Program-made: the position numbers and the translations under genes
Assembly: GCA_014529385.2 (NCBI GenBank)
Contig: CM043970.1
Coordinates: 42,789,279-42,853,278 of the forward strand
DNA: 64,000 bases
Source: Adiantum capillus-veneris
Taxonomy: Eukaryota; Streptophyta; Polypodiopsida; Polypodiales; Pteridaceae
Reading direction: 5' to 3'
Notes under the pieces: generated by a model
Seen by the model: only the letters and a program-made list of their open reading frames with translations
The model's database searches: none
What the model was told of the DNA's origin: nothing
Shown here: piece by piece, positions 55,194 to 64,000 of the stretch
Position numbering within the stretch: the stretch's first letter is position 1
Layout: each line of letters opens with the position of its first letter

Positions 55194-56500
55194 GATCTCC
55201 TCATATCGCTTTGCGTTCGGCTCAAGCTGTGCAAGCTGCTCGATCATGCGGTCCATTGCCTCATAAACCTTGCTAATGCAAGGATCCATGCCATCTAGAA
55301 CTCGAAGCAAATGAAACACTGGTTTTACGTATGCATCTAGACTCTTGAGCTCCTTCCAGAACTCAAGATCTTGTGCCTTATTCTTGCACAAAATCCTTGC
55401 AACTGTCTTTGCATAGGGGGAGGTGGTGAACTCATCACTGATGGAGACCTGTCGGACCGCATTTTGACATTCAGATAGCCTGCGCATAAGAAGAAAGTTG
55501 AATGTGAAGCGGGTGTGTGAATACTTTAGAAGCACTTTGTTGCCCGACCTCTTGAGGTACTCACTCCGAACCAAGTTGTGATTGTTGATGAAAGTAACAC
55601 TCTTCACTGCATCAGCAATGACTGGAGCGATCCAGTCTAGCTTGCTGATATCTTTTAGAAGGTTGTTCAAGCAGTGTGCCATGCAAAAGCACACTGTCAC
55701 ATGCGGATAGTGGCCCTCTATAATAGCTGCTGTTGCCTTGTTTTGCCCAAAGCCGTTGAAATTTGAGTGTTGCTTGCTCCATGATCGCCTTCTCTCGATC
55801 GAGCAAAGTGGTTCGGAGAGCCTCTGAAGATGGCGGCACATAGCTGGTGCCATACTCTCCTATCCGTTGCACCATAACTTTCCAATACTCCGATCTATTT
55901 CGATCACACATAGAAGAGGTCAGTATGATAAATCATAATTGATTATTCACAGTTTAAACTTTAGAGATCATAGTGGTGGAAATGACGATAACAGAAGAAA
56001 TGAGAGAGAAGATCGATAAAGCATACCTCGCCGCGACAAATGGGATATGGTTGTGATAGAAGAATCGGGCCACGGCGGCATCCATCTCTTCCTTCTTCTT
56101 TGGGTCCCAAGAGGTGGCAAGGGTCCTTTGGCGACGAATCGGACCCGATGAAGATCCACCACCACCGGCATCGGGTAGAGGGTCTTTGGGTCTATACCTT
56201 TGCGTGCAGGCTTGGCTTTATGGTTAATAGCCGATTCGTTTCCTTGAGCTCCTTCCTCTTCTCGATGGTTACGTTGGTGCAAAATCTTACCTCATGTCCC
56301 GACACTCAAAGAAAGTGTACCCTCACTTTGTCATGCCCCCCTTTCCACGTGTAATGGCATAGCTTGCATGTCCATGCACGAGAACCTCCCGCCGCCAACA
56401 AGGTGCCCTCCGAGGTCAATTCATCCCACCACGACCATTCCTTCGCCCTTTGAGTGTTGCCCGCATGAATGGAGGGGGTTGTACGAGAAGAAGAGGCCAT
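55194..56500 (-). pseudogene. hAT-2 transposase, N-terminal and core part
   Basis: It begins MASSSRTTPSIHAG at 56500 and carries a BED finger (WTCKLCHYTWKGGHDKVRVHF). Further exons read VARFFYHNHIPFVAAR (about 56070-56020) and RSEYWKVMVQRIGEYG (about 55900-55855), the start of the DUF659-type core. FCMAHCLNNLLKDISKLDW and RSEYLKRSGNKVLLKYSHTRF then follow in another frame (from about 55740). GT..AG intron boundaries are likely around 56030-55915. The frame reaches PNAKRYEEI and is cut by the LTR insertion. Frameshift near 55770 suggests decay. Confidence 0.85.
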
Positions 56501-56965
56501 GGATTATCCGTGAGAGAGAGAGAGCTTGATCTTTGAGGGTTTGAGAGAGAGAGAGTTTGAGAGAGGGCTCGACTCCGTGAGAGCTTGAGAGAGAGGCTTC
56601 ACCTCTTGAAAGCGGGCTTGAAAGTTGAGACCGAGGGAGAGAGAGCTTGAGCCTTGAGGGTTAGCCCAAGAGAGAGAGGTTGAGAGCTTGAGCCTTGAGG
56701 CCCGAGCGGCAAGACTATGGCTTGAGAGCAAGGGAGAGAGAGCCTTGATGTATTTGTGAAGGAATTGGGGGAAGAGGGAGCAATATATAACTTTCCTGCT
56801 GGCTGTATATGGCCGTTTATTACCGTTGACTGCCTCAGATGATCGTTTTTTTGCTGCCTGTTTATGGGAACGCCCGTCTGTTCCGGGATGTTCCGGGCAT
56901 GCTCAACCGGTCGGAACACCATTCTGGCTTCCAAGGCCTTCTGAACCCTTTCCCTGGTAACTATG

Positions 56966-56973
56966 CTTTGACT
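56966..56973. repeat. hAT-2 target-site duplication, right
   Basis: Exact copy of ctttgact at 47171-47178. Confidence 0.9.
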
Positions 56974-57090
56974 GTCCGGTATAGCGGAATTGAAATGGTG
57001 ACAAGATCTAGAATTTACACTTCCACAAATCTTTACTTCTTTCCTTGCTTGAAAGTGTGCTATAGCCTTAGCACGAATGATGGTTCCTTT

Positions 57091-57337
<247 letters not shown>

Positions 57338-57429
57338 CCCTACCAGATGTATGTGCATTGAACTCTGACCTACGGGTCCAAACACCAATAACTTGAACTC
57401 CAACACAAGGGTCCAAATTAATTATACGG

Positions 57430-58240
57430 AGCACTGTTTGCCCCTCTCTGCCACTCACAAGCCTCTCTCTGGCTGAAGCTAGTGGCAACACTGATCTCCA
57501 TGTGACTAGAAGGTGGGAGTCTCTGCCAGTGTAGTCACCACACACCGTTAGCTTCTTTGCTGTCTTTTCTTGAGTCACTATCACTACTTTCCTCTTGTTG
57601 CTTGCTTTTACCTTTGTTCTTTGTAGAATCTTTGTCTTTGCCTTTGGATTTGCAATCCTTGGCCAAATGACCATGTTTTCCACAATTGTAACAACGATAC
57701 TTCGTGCTTCCCCATCTATCTCAGAAATTTGAATTTTGCCTTGAGTTATCAACACCGCTTCTTTCTCAATGAGAAAAGAGCTCAGATAATCAATTCTAGC
57801 TTTTCCTTCGTGACTTGTAGCCGAAGTGTCCTAGACACCGTTTCATACTCCTTGGGAAACTTCGTGAGAAAGCAGCTAACTAAGTACTCGTCAGTGCACT
57901 TTTTATAGCTGATAGTTGATCACGAATAACTTTAACCTTCATAAGGAATGATTGCATGGAACTTCCTCGTGGAAACTGGATGGCAAATAACTGTCCAAGA
58001 AGGGTGACTGCTCGCATCGTAGAATCCCGATCAAACATTCCGACGAGCTTGAACCACATATCTTTGGCAGTCGTTGAAGTTTGAATGGCTGGAGAAAGGT
58101 CCTTCATAAGAGATTCCGCAATGGCCGACATTGCCTTCACATTAGCCGCATCCCAATTGGCACACGACCAACATTCCATAAGCCTTTCCGTGAGAACCAG
58201 AGTCGCATAATCAAATTTCAATGAGTGTAGTTATTGGCGT
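57430..58240 (-). pseudogene. Ty1/copia Gag fragment
   Basis: Minus-strand frame 58221-57880 reads DMWFKLVGMFDRDSTMR and FPRGSSMQSFLMKVKVIRDQL, the UBN2 pattern of copia Gag. After a stop it continues with [16 protein letters not shown] and then, in another frame, a CCHC knuckle [14 protein letters not shown] (57693-57652). The N-terminal 60-70 residues are missing or decayed, and pol is absent: the text ends at the compound microsatellite and hAT-2. The 5' LTR and primer site upstream (58931-59181) have the right orientation to belong to it. Confidence 0.75.
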
Positions 58241-58930
58241 TCAATTTGTCGCTGGCGCTCGAGAAAGGGGGGGCCATGATGAAGTTACAAAATCCGGTAA
58301 TCTGGTAACTTCTCGCACTCCAAAAAAATGGCCGCACAAACCAAGCCTCAAAAATAAACTCCAAACCGTTCCCTCTTGTCTACAATTCCCAAGCTGCGCC
58401 AAAAGATGGCTGCACAATACTCCAAGTTGTTCCTCTCTTCAACTCCAATTTCCCGCCTCTTCGTCTCCCAAGCCTCACGTCAAAATATCTTCAAAAGCTG
58501 GGCCAAACCTTCCAAAGTTGATGAAAAGAATACCCTTTCGTGCCTCTTGACAATGGGCAAACCTTCTAATGCAAGGGTGATGTTGGGCTATTCAAAAGAA
58601 AGCAAGGTCGGGGAGGGGGGGAAGGGTGAGCGTTTTAAAATGTTGGGCGCTCAAGAGGCAGGAGGAGGGTCGGATTAGTCAAGCCGCTAGTCGAGCGCTT
58701 TAAAATGTTGTTGGGCCCCGGGGGAGGGGGTTGACCGTTGTGTTGCCCTTCTCGGACAATTTTGTAAACGCCTAGCATTTCAAAACGTTGGCGACGGCAG
58801 AGGGCTCAACGGCGCCGATTGGTCAGCGTTTTAGAACGCTGGAGACAGCAAGGAATGCCGGCGACTATGTGTCTTCTCTTCTCTTCGCGACGACTGTTCC
58901 TCCACTCCAAGGTTCTTCAAGCACGACCTC
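58241..58930 (-). other. Copia leader region
   Basis: No recognisable frame lies between the primer site and Gag. Short words of cgttttaaaa(t/c)g(t/c)tgg type recur (58630, 58705, 58778, 58830). It is probably the untranslated leader of the truncated copia. Confidence 0.4.
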
Positions 58931-58942
58931 GTTCTGATACCA
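58931..58942 (-). promoter_or_regulatory. Copia primer binding site (one mismatch)
   Basis: The minus strand reads TGGTATCAGAAC, directly after the LTR end TTGACA. It differs from the standard initiator-Met site TGGTATCAGAGC at one base. Confidence 0.75.
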
Positions 58943-58978
58943 TGTCAAAGTTGACAAGGCGAAAGCGTAGAGACCAAG

Positions 58979-59035
<57 letters not shown>

Positions 59036-59181
59036 CATGGAGGCAAGGGGTTGCTTATATAGCAAAACCTCACTAAATTGCCCTACCCAAACCTTGACAA
59101 ATAAGTAAAATAAATACCTAAAAGACAAACTAATAATGGGGTCACATTGGGTAGTTCACTTTAGATGCCAAAACTCTAACA
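58943..59181 (-). repeat. Copia 5' LTR (truncated element)
   Basis: On the minus strand it runs from TGTTAGAGTTTTGG to ...CAACTTTGACA, 239 bases, within the usual copia size. It contains a (GA)n tract at 58981-59032 and interrupts an older gypsy RT on its right side. The matching 3' LTR is not in the window. Confidence 0.7.
58981..59032. repeat. (GA)n microsatellite inside LTR
   Basis: About 26 uninterrupted GA units. Confidence 0.95.
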
Positions 59182-60745
59182 AGAGAGAAGAGGAGAATGA
59201 CACTTGATGGGGCCCCAACCAACCTTGTCAAGGGCTCCCCACACCGTTGCTGATGTGGTATTTGCTTTTGATTGTGTAAATGGAATGCACACAGGCCACC
59301 CTTGTGGCGGCAACTCGTCAGGTCCACTTTGGAAACTCGTTGTGCCTCCTGTAGACGCTCCAAAGGAACGGCCATGTGAGCTCGACTTCCGGAATTTGAC
59401 CATCCTTGTCTTGAGTGCCCTGAAATCCACACAAAACTGGAATGAGTTTGGCTTCTTACGAACAAAGAAAATTGGTAAACCAAAAGACCGTACCTTGGGA
59501 AGGCGAAGCCTCCTAAATGAGAAATCACCTGGTTTTGGCTTCTCTTTATCCGATTGAGAAAAAAATTTACTTACGTGTCCTCGTCATGCAATTGGTTGGA
59601 GACAATGTTCATAGGTCGATGGGGAGGGTGTCTAGGGGAGTGATGATCGTGGGAAAACACGGAATTGACCTTAACAAAACCTTCACTATACCTATCAAGA
59701 ATACCCAAGTTCCTCGATGTGGAGTTGACATAGATGACCGCCGCTTGGGCTCCTCTATGTAGCTCTCTGTTTGCCTGGATGTGAGAGATAAGAGGGAATA
59801 CCGCTCTCGCCTCGAAGGACGGCGGGCTGCGACACATTATCTTTGATAAGAAACGTGATCTTCTCCCAAATCGATAATGGGCTTGAACATACGAAACCAC
59901 TCAATGCCAAAATGATATCACATTCTGCAAGTTTAGAGACTACAAAACGACGAGTGAATTGAGTTTGTTGAATGATCAACTTGACATCGTCACATTCTTG
60001 AAAAATCGAAGCGTCCATGCCTTCAGAGAACCCTTGCACCTAGAGGGTTGGGATGGGAGAAGCTTGAAGACGTGCACGTTTCACACGAGATTCACTTATG
60101 ACATCACGAGAACTTCTAGAATCAAACAACGCAATGACCCTTTGAACATATTAACATGTCCATAACATTTTATGAGTTCATCCTCGTCAAAAATCACCTC
60201 TTGCTTAGCTTCTTGCTCTACCACACTCATAGCATTCACTTGAGAGGTAGCATCAGAAGCTGACGTAGTAGAGGTTTCCTTGTTAGATTCTTTCTTAGGA
60301 CATTTCCTTTTCATGTGACCTACTACGTGACAATGAAAACAACTATGTTCCTTTGTATACCATATTTGTTCTTTCTCACTTAATTGACCACCTAAAACTC
60401 CTTGAGCGATCTTTTCATTAGGTGTGAGTTGAGACTTATCAGAATTTCCTTTACCCTTATTCTTAGAGTTATCGCCCTTAGATCGAGATCGAGATGGAGA
60501 ATTAGATTGAAACGAAGAACTGAGAGTTCTTTTTATGGTTATCATTCCCATTAGAATCCTTGTCCTTAGACGAGTCATGAGAGGAAGAGTTACCATTACC
60601 TGAGGCCGTCTTGAGCTTACCCTTCTTGTGCTTCATTTCTTGGAGTTGGAGCCAAGCGTATAGCGTCTTTTAATGTCTTTGGATCACCGGCTTCCACATC
60701 AAACTTGATCGAGGGTAAGGTGCAGCGGAATGAATGTTGAACTTT
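59182..60745 (-). pseudogene. Decayed Ty3/gypsy gag-protease-RT fragment
   Basis: Read on the minus strand, the order is as follows. A Gag segment (KFDVEAGDPKTLKDAIRLA, about 60700-60640) comes first, then a basic stretch and a CCHC knuckle CFHCHVVGHMKRKC (60340-60298). A protease-like region near 60110-59900 (FVVSKLAECDIIL) follows. RT starts with FCVDFRALKTRM (about 59430-59395) and, one frame over, ERLQEAQRVSKVDLTS. Several frameshifts and stops are present. It ends at the copia LTR at 59181 and begins abruptly at about 60745 next to another LTR, so both sides look cut by later insertions. Confidence 0.7.
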
Positions 60746-61951
60746 GCTCAAGATGAGTGCTCCGAACTGTGCTCAAGGTTTCTTGTTCTTAAAGAAGGGA
60801 GAGCCTTCCGTTCTTTAATGAGAGAGTGCAATGGACACAAACAAAGTGAATGGACACTGTGCGTGAAGGTGCATGAGACTGAGAGATAGAGAAGAGAATA
60901 CGACACCGGAGATGTTGTAATATCCTCCTCCGAAGGCCCCACTCTCTATGGCGAGAGCGGTCTACTTATGATTGCACAAATCTCTACAATGCTTGGACTT
61001 GCCGACGATGTCGACGACGATGAGGATGACGACGAGACGGGCTGAAATCTGAAAACGCTAATGGCTGAAATCTGCAAATCTTTATCTGCTGAATTCTGAC
61101 TCTATGTCGGTGACGATGTCGATGACGACGATGCGACGACGACACGCTGAAAACGCAGATGCTGAAATCTGCGTTTCCCGGGCTGAAACTGTAAACCTTG
61201 CAGAATGTGACGGTGTGGCGAGAAACTGCTGCGGGAAGGTGAGATCTGCGAGGTTCGGGACTTCTTTTGCGAGTGCTAACTGCTGAAAACTGAAAACGTT
61301 GATGCTTGTGGGGATTTCGTCCGGAAGATCTACAAAAACGCTGAAGTGTCTGTAGATGCAAAAACGCTAGGGCTGAAAATCTGATGCTGGATAAAATCCA
61401 CTAACGCTAGGGCCGATCTGCTGTCGTGAAGTGGTTCTGATGTGTCTGTTAATGCCGAAGCTCCTCTGCAATGCAAAATTGCCAAGGCTGATTTGTTCTT
61501 GCAAAAACGCTAGCTTGATGCTGAGTTGCAAAAACGCTAGGCCATGTTGTTGGGGGTCGTGCTGAGAAGGTGCCTGTTGAGCGATGCTCCTGTTGCCTCT
61601 TCTGCCTGAAAGTGCTAGCTTTGGTTTGCTTATATATTATCTTAGCAAAATTGCCCTACCGAATCCTCAACAAAAGTCACTTAAAAATAATAGTGAAAAA
61701 TGTCAAAAATAGGGAAAATAGGTCTATGAACTGTAAAAATGCTACTGATGGGTTCTGATGGAAATCTGATGATCATGCTGTGTGCAACCAGAGGATATGC
61801 ATCTAATCTAAGTGTCTAGACATGCACGGTCTGCGAACAGACTCACAAAGGTGCCAGATCACTTCCGATTCTAGATTGACTGAACTCAACTGAACCCTGG
61901 TCATGCTGTAGCCTGTCCACGGACGCATAGGGTTGGATGTGTCACGTGACA
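60746..61951 (-). repeat. 3' LTR of a minus-strand LTR element
   Basis: The minus strand starts TGTCACGTGACACATCC at 61951, immediately after a purine tract. A TATA-like box is at about 61638-61629. The lower end is inferred from where Gag text of another element begins (about 60745-60770); I could not fix the exact CA. The partner LTR would lie beyond 64000. Many copies of an (a)aaaacgct word are scattered through it. Confidence 0.6.
61629..61638 (-). promoter_or_regulatory. LTR TATA-like box
   Basis: The minus strand reads taatatataa, about 315 bases inside the LTR. This is the position expected for the end of U3. Confidence 0.4.
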
Positions 61952-61963
61952 TCCCCTCCTTTT
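61952..61963 (-). other. Polypurine tract
   Basis: The minus strand reads aaaaggagggga and is followed at once by TGTCAC. Confidence 0.7.
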
Positions 61964-62663
61964 CAAAGTGAGTTACTGATGGCGTCGAGGGAGATCGCCA
62001 ACAACATCCGGAATCCTCGAAAGGACTCTTCGCCGGCCCACTCTGAGGTGTGGGTTGTGCGATACTTGAACTTCATAAAGGTCTGCAACGCTTGCTTCTT
62101 TGGGCCGCGCCGAAAGCGACACAAAGTCATCTGTGGCTCCTTCAATGCTTCAACTTCGTCGTTAGTCATGCGTCTACTTTCTTCAAGAATCTCCATGGCT
62201 GAAAATTCCTGAACCCACCTCCAACAAAAAAACATGAACATACCCATTCCATGTAAAGTGATTGGAAAAATACAAACTGTGCATGCAATGTAGATGAACA
62301 AATAGACGGATTGCCAATCCGTTCACCACACACACGCAAACAATGAGATTGAATCTTGTGTTTCTGATCTAAATCAATCAATTGTGGCAAATCACAATGG
62401 ACATGCCCATGCTTGATGCTCAATCTTTCTTGTCTTTCTACGACTGTGTCATGCCAAGGAAGAGACATGGAATGTGAATTGCTTGAATGCAAACTTTTCA
62501 GCTTTTCATGAGAAACCCGCATACATCCGTGCTCATTCATGAATGAAACATGCTCAACGTACAATATGTTAGGCCTAGGAAAGGGGATCATATAAAGACG
62601 CTGACTAAAATACAGGAAACGATCACGAATGAAACACTCGAACAATGCGAGCTGACTAATCAT
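61964..62663 (-). pseudogene. Unrecognised ORFs next to the PPT
   Basis: Two overlapping minus-strand frames (62663-62166 and 62301-61963) fill the space before the polypurine tract. The second ends RGPKKQALQTFMKFKYRTT...LDAISNSL just before it. Neither shows RT, integrase or protease motifs. They may be the C-terminal part of the protein encoded at 63312-62656 after frame breaks, or captured host sequence. Confidence 0.3.
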
Positions 62664-63312
62664 GCGAACACATAGTACTTCCTGTAAGGGTTCTTTGGGA
62701 CCTAGGCTCGAGAGCCCGGATCGGTTTGTCGTGTTTGATTGAATCTACAACGAGGTTAGCTTCGCTAGCAAAAGCATCAACTAAACCATCATCCTGGTGA
62801 ACAATCACGTCTTGATCATACAAATCATCATGCTTGTGAGAAATCACATCGTGATCATCATGCAAATCATCATGCTTGTCCTTATCATTCAATTCATCAT
62901 GCTTATCATCATGCAAATCCTGTGTGTGATGCTTTGGAGAAGAAGAAACTGAAAGAGTCTCCTTTTCCCGAATCTCTTGCATCTGTGCCTGCATTTGAGA
63001 AAAGAGTCGCAACATCTCTTGCATGATTGCTTTGTTCTCGCGATCAAATTTTGCTTTGCTTTCTTCGCGCTCATGCGCTATGGCGGCCATTCTGTCTTCG
63101 TATTCACGCTCTATGGCTGCCATGATTTCGTCGCTTTCTAATTCGCTTTCTAACTCCTTGTCCATCATTATCTTGTCGCAAGCCTCCGTAGGAGTTAGTG
63201 CAATCGAAGGGAGAGGGTCAGAAAAACCTCTTGGTGGGGAAAATTCTTCTTCTCCACTGCCATGCTCACTACCTTCATGCAAAGTATCCATTCCGCTTCG
63301 GATGATGACCAT
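62656..63312 (-). CDS. Coiled-coil, His/Asp-repeat protein of unknown function
   Basis: This 218-residue frame starts MVIIRSGMDTLHEG on the minus strand. Residues about 50-125 are charged, with long runs of E/K/R and Q-A-Q-M-Q heptad spacing, and look like a coiled coil. Residues about 130-170 hold a degenerate repeat around K-H-D-D-L (H-D-D-K-H-D-E, KHDDLHDDHD, SHKHDDLYDQD), produced by a catcatgcaaat-type DNA repeat at 62815-62930. No signal peptide or membrane segment is seen. It lies within a presumed LTR element just upstream of the PPT. It could be a diverged Gag-like protein or an unrelated cargo ORF. I do not recognise the family. Confidence 0.45.
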   Translation of the reverse strand: MVIIRSGMDTLHEGSEHGSGEEEFSPPRGFSDPLPSIALTPTEACDKIMMDKELESELESDEIMAAIEREYEDRMAAIAHEREESKAKFDRENKAIMQEMLRLFSQMQAQMQEIREKETLSVSSSPKHHTQDLHDDKHDELNDKDKHDDLHDDHDVISHKHDDLYDQDVIVHQDDGLVDAFASEANLVVDSIKHDKPIRALEPRSQRTLTGSTMCSHD

Positions 63313-64000
63313 GCACTGAAGTTGTGGGTTCTTGTGGGACTTGGGTTCTTAAGTTCACGAGGAACTTGGGTTCTTGGGGTCTTGGTGCTTGGGGTTCTTG
63401 AGATTCTTGAGAGTTGTCATAATAATCAATATCTAATTCTCCTAAATGATTTTCTCATGTTAAACTGATCATTTAATATGGGGAAGTGCTAGGGAGAAAA
63501 AGCTAGAATATTGGTTAAGCTAGTAGACCGGCCACAGTAGGGATCCAAAGGAGGGAAAATAGGGATCCAAAGGGGGGGCCATTTGCAAAAGAGCTATGTG
63601 CAACAATGGGCGCAAAAGACCCTAAGGTTCAGCTCATTAAGACTTCCAAAATGCTAAGGTTCCAAAATTCAAAGGTTGTGTCCAAAGGTCAAACATTAGG
63701 AGAATTGGATGCTTTGTGTGTGTTCCAAAAAGTCTTTGTCAAGCCCTACATAGGAGGGGTCGAGCCCAAGAAGTAGGGGATGAGAGAGAAACACCCACAC
63801 ACACTCACAAGCTTCATTTGTACACAAAGGGGAAAGAGGGATACATGTCAGCTTCCTAGGCCAGATGCCCACAAGGTGTACTCAAATCCTATTGGATGGC
63901 CATGGAGGTTGACGAATGAGAATTAGGCTAGAGTAAATCTAGTTTAATTAATTTAAAGACACTTAATAAAAGAACCAATAAGAATTAAGCTCTCTAGAAG
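63313..64000. other. Unassigned end of window
   Basis: Probably leader or 5' internal DNA of the minus-strand LTR element, whose 5' LTR would lie outside. It holds repeated (g)gggttcttg and gatccaaagg words (63330-63410, 63540-63580). No gene seen. Confidence 0.3.

Larger units (their letters stand above)
47179..56965 (-). mobile_element. hAT transposon 2, split by an LTR retrotransposon
   Basis: Ends read catagttatc on the left and, reversed, catagttacc on the right, directly inside an 8-bp duplication ctttgact. The transposase is on the minus strand in two blocks, 56500-55194 and 48456-47780. The 6732-base LTR element between them, with its 5-bp duplication gatct, accounts for the gap. Without it the hAT would be about 3.05 kb, close to hAT-1. 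Excising the LTR element and one gatct brings ...YEEI directly in frame with HTLC..., an independent check on the junction. Confidence 0.93.

Overview
The window looks like repeat-dense intergenic DNA from a land plant nuclear genome. The evidence is the set of elements present: a Tat-type Ty3/gypsy element with a second RNase H, Tork/Tnt1-like Ty1/copia elements primed by initiator tRNA-Met, BED/DUF659 hAT elements, a SWIM-domain MULE transposase with introns, a Ulp1-like protease and long (CT)n/(AT)n tracts. I found no convincing host housekeeping gene, tRNA, rRNA, operon or CRISPR array. The species cannot be named from sequence alone. An EEP-nuclease Helitron is atypical for flowering plants and weakly hints at an early-diverging lineage.

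Layout. 1-6562: non-coding or decayed DNA with a 0.67 kb foldback (2668-3331) and one PPT/LTR junction near 3973. 6563-23153: a Tat-like Ty3/gypsy retrotransposon with 2.6 kb LTRs, two paralogous small ORFs ahead of gag, and a pol broken by one stop and one frameshift. Its 3' LTR is split by a young, apparently intact Ty1/copia element on the minus strand (15502-20981, TSD actcc). 23754-34353: remains of a large Helitron on the plus strand, reading RPA70-like protein, zinc-finger/DUF6570, Rep, Pif1-type helicase and a C-terminal endonuclease/exonuclease/phosphatase (EEP) domain, which is a Helentron-like layout. A hAT element (28279-31836, 8-bp TSD ttcgacaa) sits inside its Rep domain. 37326-42110: a MULE whose multi-exon transposase lies between inverted arrays of a short gtgaactaggg repeat. 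42980-45205: a convergent Ulp1/C48-type gene remnant. 47179-56965: a second hAT (8-bp TSD ctttgact), itself split by a gag-only LTR retrotransposon (48462-55193, TSD gatct). 57100-63312: stacked minus-strand fragments: a copia 5' LTR/PBS/gag, a decayed Ty3/gypsy gag-protease-RT stretch, and the 3' end of a non-autonomous LTR element with an unrecognised coiled-coil, His/Asp-repeat ORF.

The nesting gives a relative order. Copia is younger than the Tat element; hAT-1 is younger than the Helitron; the gag-only LTR element is younger than hAT-2. Four insertions (copia in the Tat LTR, hAT-1, hAT-2, the gag-only LTR element) are supported by matched target-site duplications read directly. The genes here act as parts of self-mobilising elements and not as a host pathway. 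The features most worth a second look are the RPA-RepHel-EEP Helitron, the duplicated leader ORFs of the Tat element, and the MULE/Ulp1 block.
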